From: Lacticaseibacillus rhamnosus
GTDB lineage: Bacteria > Bacillota > Bacilli > Lactobacillales > Lactobacillaceae
NCBI RefSeq assembly: GCF_900636965.1
Contig: NZ_LR134331.1
Coordinates: 744,001-808,000 of the forward strand
Length of the DNA: 64,000 nucleotides
Reading direction: 5' to 3'
Numbering within the stretch: the stretch's first letter is position 1; each line of letters opens with the position of its first letter. The notes under the pieces were generated by a model, which was given only the letters and a program-made list of their open reading frames with translations, was not told the DNA's origin and ran no database searches. Below are positions 1-8,177 of this stretch, one piece after another. Position numbers and translations under genes: made by a program.

Positions 1-102
1 ATAAATAAGATGCGAATAGGTTCAGTCATGTGGCCTGCCTCTTTCATTAGAGTTTTGAAAATAACAATGATGCGGCTGATCGTTAAGGTGAGCTGGTTAG
101 AA

Positions 103-147
103 AAAGAAGTCGCGGTGCTGTCACTGATAGCGCCGCGACTCTTTTTA
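103..147. terminator. Terminator 3' of the aldo/keto reductase gene
   Basis: The arms AGTCGCGG and CCGCGACT are preceded by an A-run and followed by a T-run, so the hairpin can stop transcripts on either strand. It would end the minus-strand reductase transcript. The remainder of bases 1-200 shows nothing else I can name. Confidence 0.7.
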
Positions 148-203
148 ATGAAATGGATCTGATGCAATCAATGCTTGTTGCCAAAATGAGCTGATTTGCA
201 ACA

Positions 204-1028
204 TTAGAACTCTTGATAGACCGCTGGATCCTGATTGTTTAAGCGTCCATCTGATTTAGTTAATGCGTCAATCGCAGCCATTTCTTCTTTAGTCAGGCTG
301 AAATCAAAAACATCGAGATTCGTGCGCTGGCGGGAAAGATGGGCAGACTTTGGAATCGGGAGAATGTGGTGTTGAAGATCCCAACGCAAAATAACCTGGC
401 CAACATTCTTGCCATGGGTTGCGGCGATCTGTTTAATCGCTGGTTCTTGCAAAACCGCTCCCCGCCCTAAAGGACTCCATGCGACCGTTTGAATATTGTG
501 CGCGTCATCGTACTCGCGTTGTTCTTGCTGATTGAAATAGGGATGTAATTCAATCTGGTTGACTGCTGGCGTGACCCCGGTTTCCTTGATGAGCCGGTCA
601 ATATGCTCAGGCAGAAAGTTTGAAACGCCAATAGACCGGATCAGTCCGAAGCGTTGGGCCTGAATCAGCGCTTGCCATGCTTCTAGATAAAGATCCTCTT
701 TCGGATTCGGCCAGTGAATCAAATAAAGGTCGTAGTAATCTAAACCGGCTCGATATAGGCTTTCTTCGATGGTATCAATCGCCTCTTGATAACGATGGTG
801 GCGTCCCGGAAGTTTAGACGCAACAATAAGCTGACTACGTGGGATCCCACTTTGACGCACTGCTTCGCCCACAGCACCTTCATTTTCATAATTAAAGGCT
901 GAATCCAACAAGCGGTAACCCAGATTAAGGGCCCCAACCATGGCTCGAACCCCGTTAGTCCCGGTTAATTTATATGTGCCAAAACCAATGGCTGGTAAAA
1001 CATTGCCGTCGTTTAATGTATAGTGCAT
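204..1028 (-). CDS. Aldo/keto reductase (2,5-diketo-gluconate reductase-like)
   Basis: NAD(P)H-dependent carbonyl reductase of the AKR superfamily, a soluble single-domain TIM barrel of 274 residues, typical for bacterial AKR5-type enzymes. The catalytic tetrad is visible as D42 and Y47 (DSAFNYEN), K72 (ASKLPG) and H105 (YLIHWP). The start at 1028 is chosen because AAGGAGG lies just upstream and the protein then begins at the usual AKR N-terminus (MHYTLNDG); a longer frame to 1100 adds 24 residues with no family resemblance. It is monocistronic, followed by the terminator at 103-147. The physiological substrate cannot be read from sequence. The family assignment is secure. Confidence 0.93.
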   Translation of the reverse strand: MHYTLNDGNVLPAIGFGTYKLTGTNGVRAMVGALNLGYRLLDSAFNYENEGAVGEAVRQSGIPRSQLIVASKLPGRHHRYQEAIDTIEESLYRAGLDYYDLYLIHWPNPKEDLYLEAWQALIQAQRFGLIRSIGVSNFLPEHIDRLIKETGVTPAVNQIELHPYFNQQEQREYDDAHNIQTVAWSPLGRGAVLQEPAIKQIAATHGKNVGQVILRWDLQHHILPIPKSAHLSRQRTNLDVFDFSLTKEEMAAIDALTKSDGRLNNQDPAVYQEF

Positions 1029-1257
1029 TTGAGAAACCTCCTTGTGAAGTTGTGACCCGATGCAACATCGAATAAATACATGTGAAAGTGAGGTTGCCAA
1101 CCGGCGCCAACACCAGCAATCATACGGCGAAAAGCGATTTAGGATGATGGCTTAATGATGACCGACATGCATCACCATTAAGTGTAGTCCAAATGTCAGG
1201 AAGCGTACAAGTCATGATGACGCTTCGTGTATAATAGGGCCAGATGCGAGGGAGGGG
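1029..1257. other. Divergent intergenic region, reductase / membrane protein
   Basis: This stretch separates the minus-strand reductase from the plus-strand membrane protein. It carries the reductase ribosome binding site (1033-1043), a plus-strand TATAAT at 1230-1235 and a GGAGGGG motif at 1251-1257 that probably serves the next gene. I see no repeat or structured element. Confidence 0.4.
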
Positions 1258-1362
1258 ATCCACACGAGAACACAACAATGGCGAGGCGTCTCCCGTAGTT
1301 GGTTTGCATTATTTACGCTGATCTTTTGGGTACTTCTTTTTGTTGAAGCCTTTAGTACCGGT

Positions 1363-2124
1363 ATGATGTTGACCATTGGGACACCCGCACGAACAGAGCA
1401 AATCGTTGTTAAAAGCCAAGGTCTGCAACAACTCACGGATACTTTAAACCATGATCTGGTAACAACGGCGAACCAAAATGGCGCTGCTTTGAATAGTGAC
1501 ACTAAACTGGTCACCCTTGATGACACTCAGCGGCTTGCCGTTAAAATGATCACTGCCAGTGCAGCTAACCAAACGCATATTTCACTGGCAACCATTAAAG
1601 AAAGTCTGACGAGTCGGCTTCAGACAGCGGCGAAAAATCAAGGTCAAAATTTTGACGATCAAAAAGTGTTGGCGAGTCTCAATGCCAAACTTGAATATGA
1701 AATCAATGAGTCAATCATGGAGCAAGGCTGGGGGCTTATTTATCCGTTGTTGGTCCTTATGACCCAGACAGCGGTGATTGTAGCCGCGATTTTGCTGGTG
1801 ATTGTTCTGCTCATTATGTTAAAAACAGCACACTCATGGCGGCGGTTTATGGCCGTTGTTGGGCGGTCGACTTACGCAATGGGTTATTTTGGTGGTTTCA
1901 TAGCGATTCTTGTAACTGCGAGTCCATTGTTAGGCATGATTAGTACGCGGGCACCGTTAAATACGCAATTAGCGAGTGATTTAATTCGGGCATACTCACC
2001 GCTATGGCAGCGAGTGGCAGGTTGGACCATTGTCGTTGGTTTAATCATTGCGGCAATTAGCCATTTCTTACCACGTCCTGCCTTGCTTGCAGATGATTCG
2101 GCGAACCCGGCAGCAGAAAGGTAG
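1363..2124 (+). CDS. Multipass membrane protein with extracellular loop, start uncertain
   Basis: Unrecognised integral membrane protein. From the first in-frame ATG (1363) it has about 100 mostly polar residues, then three hydrophobic segments near residues 122-152, 168-190 and 210-235. The same frame is open upstream to about 1162 and, just before the ATG, encodes a clear membrane helix (WFALFTLIFWVLLFVEAF). The real protein therefore probably starts upstream, giving four helices with an extracytoplasmic loop between the first and second. No ATG, GTG or TTG occurs in frame there, although a GGAGGGG (1251-1257) and a TATAAT (1230-1235) are well placed for a start near 1258-1264 (ATC or ACG). 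A non-canonical start or a lost start/frameshift are both possible. Five bases separate it from the next gene, so the two are probably co-transcribed. Confidence 0.65.
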   Translation: MMLTIGTPARTEQIVVKSQGLQQLTDTLNHDLVTTANQNGAALNSDTKLVTLDDTQRLAVKMITASAANQTHISLATIKESLTSRLQTAAKNQGQNFDDQKVLASLNAKLEYEINESIMEQGWGLIYPLLVLMTQTAVIVAAILLVIVLLIMLKTAHSWRRFMAVVGRSTYAMGYFGGFIAILVTASPLLGMISTRAPLNTQLASDLIRAYSPLWQRVAGWTIVVGLIIAAISHFLPRPALLADDSANPAAER

Positions 2125-2129
2125 GTTCC

Positions 2130-2975
2130 ATGAAACGAAACAACTGGATTTGGTTGGGCTTACTTGGCATGGTTCTGGTTGTCAGTGCAGGTTGGTATTG
2201 GTTCCACAACCAGTCTGCCAACACATCCGATCAGGAGCAGGCGTCGATTGGCAAAACCGCAACGCTTTATTTGCATGGCTATTCCGGTGGTGCCGGGTCG
2301 ACCAACACGTTAATCCGTCACGCTAAACAGGCGGGAGCAACCAAAGTCCTTATTGCAACGGTGAGTAAAAACGGGAAAGTCAGTTGGCTTGGGACGCCTC
2401 ATCATGTTCGTAAGCCAATTGTGCAAGTGGTCTTTGAAGACAATCGCAATCCGGATGCTGTGAAATGGGCTGATTGGCTGGCGACGGTTAATCGTCAGCT
2501 TTACCAACGTTATGGTGTGCGCAACGTTAACTTTGTCGCCCACTCAATGGGAAATATGGCGGTGATGTTCTATGCAATTCGCAATCAAGACCAGCAAAAA
2601 CTACCCAAAATAAACGCCTATGTTGCCATTGCCGGGCATTTTGACGGCATCATTGGTATGGGCGATCAACCACATCAAATCAAGTTAACTGCTAACGGCT
2701 ATCCATCCCCGTTAGACGAAAATTATGCTGAGTTGGCTCGGATGCGCGATCGTTTTCCAAAAGGGGTTAAGGTGTTGAATATCTACGGTGATCTTCGCGA
2801 TGGTTCCGATTCGGATGGGCGGGTTAGCAACAACTCATCGCGATCGTTACGATATCTGGTTAGCCCACGCGCAACCAGTTACCGGGAAAGAGAATACTTC
2901 GGTCGCGATGCCCAACACAGCGCATTACATGAAAATCCTAAGGTCGCCCAAGCGGTAGATGCTTTTCTCTGGTGA
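2130..2975 (+). CDS. Membrane-anchored alpha/beta hydrolase, DUF915 type
   Basis: Cell-surface alpha/beta hydrolase of the DUF915 family common in lactobacilli. Residues 5-24 form an uncleaved signal anchor (WIWLGLLGMVLVVSAGWYW); the rest would lie outside the membrane. The oxyanion-loop region is LYLHGYSGG, the nucleophile elbow is AHSMGN with S139, and plausible acid and base residues are the Asp of IYGDLRDGS and a C-terminal His in AQHSALHEN. It is 281 residues, normal for the family. It follows the membrane protein by five bases and probably shares its transcript. It converges with the DUF421 gene after a 9-base gap. The substrate is unknown; some relatives are lipases or esterases. Confidence 0.85.
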   Translation: MKRNNWIWLGLLGMVLVVSAGWYWFHNQSANTSDQEQASIGKTATLYLHGYSGGAGSTNTLIRHAKQAGATKVLIATVSKNGKVSWLGTPHHVRKPIVQVVFEDNRNPDAVKWADWLATVNRQLYQRYGVRNVNFVAHSMGNMAVMFYAIRNQDQQKLPKINAYVAIAGHFDGIIGMGDQPHQIKLTANGYPSPLDENYAELARMRDRFPKGVKVLNIYGDLRDGSDSDGRVSNNSSRSLRYLVSPRATSYREREYFGRDAQHSALHENPKVAQAVDAFLW

Positions 2976-2984
2976 GACTCACGG

Positions 2985-3632
2985 TTAGGTGCGATCGTAT
3001 GGTGACACAACAACGCGTCCACCAAGAAAACTGGCCATATAGACATCACCGGGTTCGTATCCTTGCTCTGCCAAGCGATCTTTAAGCCATTTCTCATCAT
3101 GGTCAATGGCGTCAAGTGCGGCCGGGTCAATTTGTCCATCTAAAATGAGTGGATATTTGATGGTTTCATCGCCTTTTAAAATGACGTTTAACTGGCCATT
3201 TTGTTCAAGATAAGCCTGGCGAACATCGCGTAAATCATTGACGCCGGCAGCTCGTAGTTTATAAGCAAGGTCGTTAGCAGACAAGCCTACCTGTGTGGCG
3301 GTATCCACTTTGATTTGACCATGTTGAACGACTAATAACGGTTCGCCATCAATCACCCGTTTGAGCCAACGATTGTGGTTCGTCAGGTATTTAGTGCTGA
3401 AAACGATTAACGTCCAGATCAGCAGCACGTTGACAAACTGCAACAGACCGATATCGGTATTATAAATAACGCCGCCGATGATGCCGCCAAGAACGTAATT
3501 CTGCATTTGATCGACAATGGTTGCCGGTGCAAGATTACCTTTACCGGTGAGCTTGATTTGCGCGATGAAGACAATGAAGCCCAAAAGCAGCTTCATTGCC
3601 GTCACAAAGTATGGATCCTGAAAAAGTCGCAT
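2985..3632 (-). CDS. DUF421 (YetF/YrbG-type) membrane protein
   Basis: Membrane protein of the DUF421 family: two to three N-terminal helices (residues about 10-80), then two small cytoplasmic alpha/beta modules. The hallmark cytoplasmic stretch is NRWLKRVIDGEPLLVVQHGQI, followed by DLAYKLRAAGVNDL and AYLEQNGQLNV. The start at 3632 is preceded by AAGGAGATT; the longer frame to 3674 would add 14 residues overlapping the upstream gene. It lies 10 bases downstream of a DUF3290 gene, the usual partner in Lactobacillales, so the two very likely form an operon. In Bacillus, family members are linked to envelope stress and spore physiology; the molecular activity is not established. Confidence 0.87.
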   Translation of the reverse strand: MRLFQDPYFVTAMKLLLGFIVFIAQIKLTGKGNLAPATIVDQMQNYVLGGIIGGVIYNTDIGLLQFVNVLLIWTLIVFSTKYLTNHNRWLKRVIDGEPLLVVQHGQIKVDTATQVGLSANDLAYKLRAAGVNDLRDVRQAYLEQNGQLNVILKGDETIKYPLILDGQIDPAALDAIDHDEKWLKDRLAEQGYEPGDVYMASFLGGRVVVSPYDRT

Positions 3633-3642
3633 ATGAATCTCC

Positions 3643-4104
3643 TTATTTAGTGATGAACTGAGCTTTTGGCACAATCAAGGTCGTTTTAGATAACTGGTAA
3701 CTGTTATTATCGGCATTAATTGTGACGGTGTACATTTCTTTTGTGGAGCGGCCGATGGTGATCAGCATGCCGGTGTGAACAGTATTGCTGTTGGCATAAA
3801 GCTGGCGGGTAGCGACATGCTTTTGGGTTGCCACGCTGCGTAACAGGGTGGCAACGGCTTGGGAATCAGCATTGGCCGTTCGACTAGCCTGAAGATCGCG
3901 AACTTGGATGCCGATGGTCAGGAGTTCAACTAAAGCAACTAGCACCAAAAGATCGCGGTATTTGTTACTGCGTTTGTGGCGTAAAAAGTACAGAAGATAA
4001 GCAATAATAAGCAAGGCACCGATTAAAATAATGGTATAACGTAAGGTGCTTTGCCAACTGTTCTGCTGGGTTAGCACGGAATAAGCAAAAAAGGTAGTTC
4101 CCAT
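3643..4104 (-). CDS. DUF3290 family membrane protein
   Basis: A 153-residue protein with two hydrophobic helices near residues 24-43 and 49-66, separated by a basic patch (RHKRSNKYR), then a soluble domain of about 85 residues rich in beta-prone segments (TGMLITIGRSTKEMYTVTI). This is the DUF3290 architecture, nearly always encoded next to DUF421 in lactobacilli, as here. The start at 4104 follows TGGAGGTG at good spacing. It is first in the minus-strand pair. Function is unknown; the fixed pairing suggests the two proteins form one membrane complex (inference). Confidence 0.82.
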   Translation of the reverse strand: MGTTFFAYSVLTQQNSWQSTLRYTIILIGALLIIAYLLYFLRHKRSNKYRDLLVLVALVELLTIGIQVRDLQASRTANADSQAVATLLRSVATQKHVATRQLYANSNTVHTGMLITIGRSTKEMYTVTINADNNSYQLSKTTLIVPKAQFITK

Positions 4105-4171
4105 AGTGCACCTCCATGAATCATGGTCTGATCAAATCATAACAAGAATAATAGCGAGGGTGAAGTTGTTC

Positions 4172-4199
4172 TTGACATGGCTTATCGCGGTGTTATGAT
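4172..4199 (+). promoter_or_regulatory. Promoter of the methionine T-box transcript
   Basis: TTGACA at 4172-4177 and TATGAT at 4194-4199 are separated by 16 bases, a near-consensus vegetative promoter immediately upstream of the T-box leader. Confidence 0.75.
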
Positions 4200-4204
4200 G
4201 AATT

Positions 4205-4475
4205 CAATTTATGACAAACACATTGCTTTGCGGAGAAGAGTAACCGAAGCGCAGATCGACAGCGAGCCTGGACAGTGTGAGCAGGTGATCGGCTAATCGG
4301 TGAAGATGAGCTCCAAATAGCTTTTCAGTGGTTCACGCCATTGAAACGGGTGCACCCGTTATGATGCCAGGTATCAGTTTTGGTACTGTTGAGGTGTTAA
4401 TGTTAAATTAACACGAATAAGGGTGGTAACGCGCACCGTCGCCCCTTGATCGGATTCGATCAAGGGGCTTTTTTC
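4205..4475 (+). promoter_or_regulatory. T-box leader, probably tRNA-Met responsive
   Basis: Classic T-box. The tRNA acceptor-binding segment AATAAGGGTGGTAACGCG lies at about 4417-4434, followed by a strong terminator (GCCCCTTGATC / GATCAAGGGGC, 4441-4468) with a T-run. Stem I begins near GCGGAGAAGAG; its base GGAG can pair with CTCC at 4311-4314. Directly before that pairing is GAAGATGAG, so the specifier is best read as ATG (4306-4308). Uncharged tRNA-Met would stabilise the antiterminator and let transcription continue. The downstream gene, a MetE-like methyltransferase, agrees with a methionine specifier. Stem I pairing was done by eye. Confidence 0.87.
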
Positions 4476-4680
4476 GTCCCGTGACGGCTATGACTTACCG
4501 CATCAGTCGAGTGTGTTGCATAAAGGTACCGACTAGTTGGTTGTTTCATTGCTGCGTGTTGTCAGTGGTGAAATATTAATTTGTAGTTGATTTTGCGTAG
4601 GCATCCATTTTTGAATGTGATGGTTATTCAAGACTGTAGTGCGTTTGCCATGACGCGTTTATAGGGCTAGAGATCTGACC

Positions 4681-4968
4681 TACACTCCGGTTTCTAAGCG
4701 GCCCTGTTCACGCTCACTTTCTATAACGCGTTCACCGGCGCAGGGGTCTGCGTGTAAGGACCTCAGCCGCAATGGCCAAAGCCCGGCCATCACGTCTGAG
4801 GCCGCTTACACTCCGACCCCTAAGCGCGCCGGTTCACGCTCACTTTCCATAACGCGCTCCCCGGCGCAGGAGTCTGCGTGTAAGGACCTCGAACGCAATG
4901 GCCAAAGCCCGGCCATTCCGCCCGAGGCCACTTACACTCCGACTCCTAAGCGCGCCGGCTCGCGCTCA
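4681..4968 (+). repeat. Palindromic repeat array A (two units plus a solo arm)
   Basis: Two tandem copies of the window's long palindrome, at about 4726-4841 and 4851-4968, preceded by a lone right arm at 4681-4716. Each unit is an imperfect hairpin: outer CCGGCGC/GCGCCGG, then a variable heptamer (CAGGGGTC with GACCCCT; AGGAGTC with GACTCCT), GTGTAAG/CTTACAC, a second variable stem, and an ATGGCC/GGCCAT apex closing on AAAGCCC. The units are joined by CACTTTC. The array lies in the transcribed leader between the T-box terminator and the Shine-Dalgarno (4978-4984). The stretch 4476-4680 shows nothing I recognise. Confidence 0.9.
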
Positions 4969-4990
4969 CTTTCTTTTAGGAGGGTTTCAC

Positions 4991-6124
4991 ATGACAGAAG
5001 AAGTTCAAACCAAAGCCCCTTTTCGTGCTGATTTAGTTGGTAGTTTGCTGCGTCCGGAGCGGTTGAAGGTTGCTCATCAGCAGCTTGGGATCGGTGAGAT
5101 TCAGCAGGATCAGGAGCTGGCGATTCAGCATGAAGCCATCAAACATATTGTTAAAAAGCAAGTCGAACTCGGGTTTAATGCCGTTACTGATGGTGAATTC
5201 TCGCGGCGTTATTGGCACCTAGACTTTTTCTGGGGCCTGAATGGTTTCGAAAAGGATGATGCATGGAAGTATGAACGGGACTTTAAAGGTGGTATCAACG
5301 CTGCTGCCAATGTTCATCTTGCCGGTAAGGTTGGTTTCAATCCCGATCATCCCTTCTTTGCCGCCTTTAACTATCTCAAGAGCATTGTGCCTGCCGGGGT
5401 CTTGCCGAAGCAAACGATTCCTAGTCCAGCGCTGTTGTTTAGGGATCATCGCAGCGATAACTGGTCGAAGTACTATGCTTCTTTTGATGATTATTTAGCT
5501 GACGTGGTGCAAGCATACGTGGCAACTATTGAGCACTTTTATACTTTGGGTGTCCGTTACTTGCAGATTGATGATACGAATTGGGCTTATCTGATTCAAA
5601 ACCTAAAAGATACAGAGAACGACCCGAAACGACACCAGCATTTTGTCGACTTTGCCAAGCTGGCGCATCAGGTCATTAAAGCAGTGTTAGTTCGATTACC
5701 TGAAGATTTGACCGTAACTTCGCACATTTGCCGCGGAAATTTCCAGTCGACTTTCTTATTCTCGGGCGGCTATCAGTATGTTGCTGATGAAATTGGCGAC
5801 TTGCCTTATGACGGATTGTTCCTTGAGTATGACAGTCAGCGTGCCGGTTCGTTTGAGCCATTACCGCAGCTGTGGCAAGGCGATACCAATAAGCGGATTG
5901 TGTTAGGGTTGATTACGTCGAAGTTTCCGGAGTTAGAAGACGAGGAAAAAGTGATTGAACGTATCCATGCTGCGACTGCTTATGTGCCACTGAGCAACCT
6001 GGCTTTGTCCACCCAATGTGGTTTTGCGTCAACTGAAGAAGGCAACAAGCTGACCGAAGATGATCAATGGGCGAAGTTGGCCTTGGTTCAGCGTATTGCG
6101 CATCGGGTTTGGGAAGATGCTTAA
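4991..6124 (+). CDS. MetE-like cobalamin-independent methionine synthase family protein (YxjG/YxjH type)
   Basis: Short MetE-related methyltransferase of 377 residues, equivalent to the catalytic C-terminal barrel of MetE (about 750 residues) without the N-terminal half. The N-terminus FRADLVGSLLRPERL is typical of YxjG/YxjH. Candidate zinc ligands are the His and Cys of TSHICRGNF and the Cys of STQCGFAS. It probably transfers a methyl group to homocysteine; the methyl donor of these short forms is not settled. The start at 4991 is preceded by AGGAGGG; the upstream in-frame extension is repeat sequence. Control is by the methionine T-box. luxS, whose product yields homocysteine, lies just downstream. 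Confidence 0.9.
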   Translation: MTEEVQTKAPFRADLVGSLLRPERLKVAHQQLGIGEIQQDQELAIQHEAIKHIVKKQVELGFNAVTDGEFSRRYWHLDFFWGLNGFEKDDAWKYERDFKGGINAAANVHLAGKVGFNPDHPFFAAFNYLKSIVPAGVLPKQTIPSPALLFRDHRSDNWSKYYASFDDYLADVVQAYVATIEHFYTLGVRYLQIDDTNWAYLIQNLKDTENDPKRHQHFVDFAKLAHQVIKAVLVRLPEDLTVTSHICRGNFQSTFLFSGGYQYVADEIGDLPYDGLFLEYDSQRAGSFEPLPQLWQGDTNKRIVLGLITSKFPELEDEEKVIERIHAATAYVPLSNLALSTQCGFASTEEGNKLTEDDQWAKLALVQRIAHRVWEDA

Positions 6125-6193
6125 CAGAAAGCCGGCTAGACTCAAAATTTTTTGACCCTATTTGGCATGATGTCATGTCATTCCCAGATTTTT

Positions 6194-6222
6194 TTCACAC
6201 CGGTGGGATTGTGTTATATGAT
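6194..6222 (+). promoter_or_regulatory. luxS promoter
   Basis: TTCACA (6194-6199) and TATGAT (6217-6222) with 17-base spacing lie 37 bases upstream of luxS. luxS can therefore be transcribed independently of the T-box-controlled gene before it. Confidence 0.65.
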
Positions 6223-6258
6223 GAGTAGGTAAGCTATTGAGAAGGAGATCCTTAATTT

Positions 6259-6732
6259 ATGGCAAAAGTTGAAAGCTTTACGTTAGATCACACTGCAGTT
6301 AAGGCGCCTTATGTCCGGTTAATTACCACCGAAAAGGGCCCGAATGGCGATGAAATTTCTAACTATGATTTACGCTTGGTTCAGCCAAACACCGCTGCGA
6401 TTGATACTGCCGGGTTGCATACAATTGAACACTTGTTGGCATCATTATTGCGCGATCGCATGGATGGCGTGATTGATTGTTCACCGTTTGGCTGCCGCAC
6501 CGGCTTTCACTTGATTACCTGGGGAACACACAGCACCACGGAAGTCGCCAAAGCGCTGAAGTCCAGCCTTGAAGCGATTGCTAACGATATTACCTGGGAT
6601 GATGTACCCGGTGTTGACATCAAGAGTTGTGGCAACTACAAAGATCACAGCCTGTTTTCTGCTAAAGAGTGGGCAAAGTTGATTTTGAGTCGCGGCATTT
6701 CTAACGATCCATTTACCCGGCAGGTTGTCTAA
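6259..6732 (+). CDS. luxS: S-ribosylhomocysteine lyase
   Basis: Cleaves S-ribosylhomocysteine to homocysteine and the AI-2 precursor DPD in the activated methyl cycle; a cytosolic metal-dependent homodimer. All key residues are present: H54 and H58 of the HTIEH metal motif, C124 (SCGNYKDHS) as third ligand, E57, and the catalytic Cys C79 in FGCRTGFH. Length is 157 residues, standard for Firmicutes. The ribosome binding site AAGGAGA precedes the ATG. It directly follows the MetE-like gene, which can use the homocysteine made here. A terminator follows. Confidence 0.98.
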   Translation: MAKVESFTLDHTAVKAPYVRLITTEKGPNGDEISNYDLRLVQPNTAAIDTAGLHTIEHLLASLLRDRMDGVIDCSPFGCRTGFHLITWGTHSTTEVAKALKSSLEAIANDITWDDVPGVDIKSCGNYKDHSLFSAKEWAKLILSRGISNDPFTRQVV

Positions 6733-6756
6733 TCTAACGAGCATTGATTAGAACCA

Positions 6757-6804
6757 AAAATGGCACTGCACAAGTTCGAATAGCGAACCTAGCAGCGCCA
6801 TTTT
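6757..6804. terminator. Bidirectional terminator between luxS and the VTT protein gene
   Basis: Hairpin AAAATGGC / GCCATTTT with inner helices CTGC/GCAG and GTTCG/CGAAC, and A/T runs on both flanks. It serves the convergent genes on either side. Confidence 0.8.
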
Positions 6805-6817
6805 CATGTCACCATGT

Positions 6818-7414
6818 TTAACTGAATAGATCAATCAACCACCGGCCACCATATAGCAAACTCATGCTATAGGCGAAGATGGTAATGGGTTTGCCGAGTA
6901 TAATAATCCAGAAGAACCTGGTGAAGGTCATTTTGGTGAGACCGGCGAGCAAACATAGCACATCATCTGGGGCAACCGGCAGCACAATGGCAAGCGTAAA
7001 CAGGTGATCAAACCGGGTCTGATTCTTAGTGTAGCCGATGTATTTTTCATAAGTTTTTTCCGAAATTAAATACGTCAGCAGGGGCTTGCCAAAACGGCGG
7101 GCAAGAAAAAAGTTAATAAAAGATCCGATCGCGATGCCGATGTAGTTGTAGAGAAAACCAAACCACGGGCCAAAAAGAATCACACCTGCAGCGGTACTGA
7201 TGCCGCCTGGAATGATGGGAATCACGACCTGGATAACTTGAATGACAACGAAAAATAAAGCTCCGGTTAAGCCGAGTCGGGCGATGTAACTTTGTAAAAC
7301 CTTGACATCAGAAAGAATCCCTAGATCGTACCAATAAATAGTGACGATGACTAAAGCGATCACAACGATCAGGGTGGCAAGATTGATCAAATGGCGGACA
7401 TTTTTTGGAGTCAT
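6818..7414 (-). CDS. TVP38/TMEM64 (VTT/DedA-related) membrane protein
   Basis: A 198-residue polytopic protein with an N-terminal helix (residues 9-27) and a VTT-domain core. The family signature is visible as IIPGGISTAAGVILFGPWFGFLY followed by GSFINFFLARRFGK, where the re-entrant loop and arginine-rich segment of DedA-like proteins lie. Relatives are lipid scramblases or transporters (VMP1/TMEM41B in eukaryotes, DedA and PetA/UptA in bacteria). The exact substrate here is unknown. The start at 7414 has only a modest GAGG upstream. Transcribed opposite to the ruvAB operon, with the divergent promoters in the short gap 7415-7505. Confidence 0.85.
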   Translation of the reverse strand: MTPKNVRHLINLATLIVVIALVIVTIYWYDLGILSDVKVLQSYIARLGLTGALFFVVIQVIQVVIPIIPGGISTAAGVILFGPWFGFLYNYIGIAIGSFINFFLARRFGKPLLTYLISEKTYEKYIGYTKNQTRFDHLFTLAIVLPVAPDDVLCLLAGLTKMTFTRFFWIIILGKPITIFAYSMSLLYGGRWLIDLFS

Positions 7415-7505
7415 AACGTTAAGCCTCAGAACGATTTATCATCAAGAAAAGTTCTATGCTACAATGAGTCAAGCGTACCAAACATATGTACTGAATGGAG
7501 AGCTT

Positions 7506-8102
7506 ATGTACGAATACTTTGAAGGCACAATTCAGGCCGTAACGCCGGCGTACATTGTCATTGATGTCAATGGCATCGGATTTCGCCTGCTGGTAGCCAA
7601 TCCATACGATTTTGAAGCGGGAAAGCAGACCCGGATTTATGTGCAACTCATCATCCGCGAAAATGATCAAACACTTTACGGATTTGAAACGGCAGCGGAT
7701 AAACGAACTTTTAACCAGTTGTTATCCGTCACCGGCATTGGTCCGAAATCAGCGTTGGCAATTTTGGCAAATGTTTCAAGTGGTGGCCTAGCAACTGCCA
7801 TTGCCCAAGATGATGTTAAATTTTTGACCAAGTTTCCGGGCATCGGTAAGAAGACGGCCGCTCAGATTATCCTGGATCTAAAAGGCAAAATTACGACCGA
7901 TGCTCAACCGGCTGCCGCAACGATCATGCCGACCGCCGATCAAGTAGCGCCGGAGCTGGCAGATGCCTTGGCTGCACTGGTTGCCTTAGGATACACCCAA
8001 CGCGCGGTTGATGGCATTACCGATGCTTTGAAAGCCTTTGACGCCACGACGACCGATGCTTATCTGCGTGAAGGTTTACGCTTGTTGAGCGGACGAGCAT
8101 AA
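7506..8102 (+). CDS. ruvA: Holliday junction branch migration protein RuvA
   Basis: Tetrameric DNA-binding subunit that holds the four-way junction for RuvB. 198 residues: N-terminal OB fold (MYEYFEGTIQAVTPAYIVID), two helix-hairpin-helix motifs (SVTGIGPKSALAIL and KFPGIGKKTAAQII), and a C-terminal domain (ALAALVALGYTQRAVDGIT) that contacts RuvB. The start at 7506 follows a GGAGAG; an upstream in-frame extension to 7341 overlaps the divergent gene and lacks family similarity. First gene of ruvA-ruvB-queA. Confidence 0.97.
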   Translation: MYEYFEGTIQAVTPAYIVIDVNGIGFRLLVANPYDFEAGKQTRIYVQLIIRENDQTLYGFETAADKRTFNQLLSVTGIGPKSALAILANVSSGGLATAIAQDDVKFLTKFPGIGKKTAAQIILDLKGKITTDAQPAAATIMPTADQVAPELADALAALVALGYTQRAVDGITDALKAFDATTTDAYLREGLRLLSGRA

Positions 8103-8177
8103 CGTTGATTATACTGGAGCAGCAGGACATCGACAACGGTAAGACTTTTTCAGACAATATAGAAGGGGCGTGAGTTT

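Noticed and set aside
4441-4475. Terminator 4441-4475 as a plain intergenic terminator
   Set aside because: It directly follows the T-box acceptor-binding sequence, so it is the regulated terminator of the T-box.
4751-4990. Open frames running through the palindromic arrays (products with repeated [15 protein letters not shown]-type sequence at arrays A, C, D and F)
   Set aside because: They arise because the repeat lacks stops in one frame. They are fused in frame to real starts by chance, lack ribosome binding sites, and occur in both strands.
7341-7505. Upstream extension of ruvA
   Set aside because: It overlaps the divergent membrane protein gene, and the canonical RuvA N-terminus begins exactly at 7506 behind a ribosome binding site.
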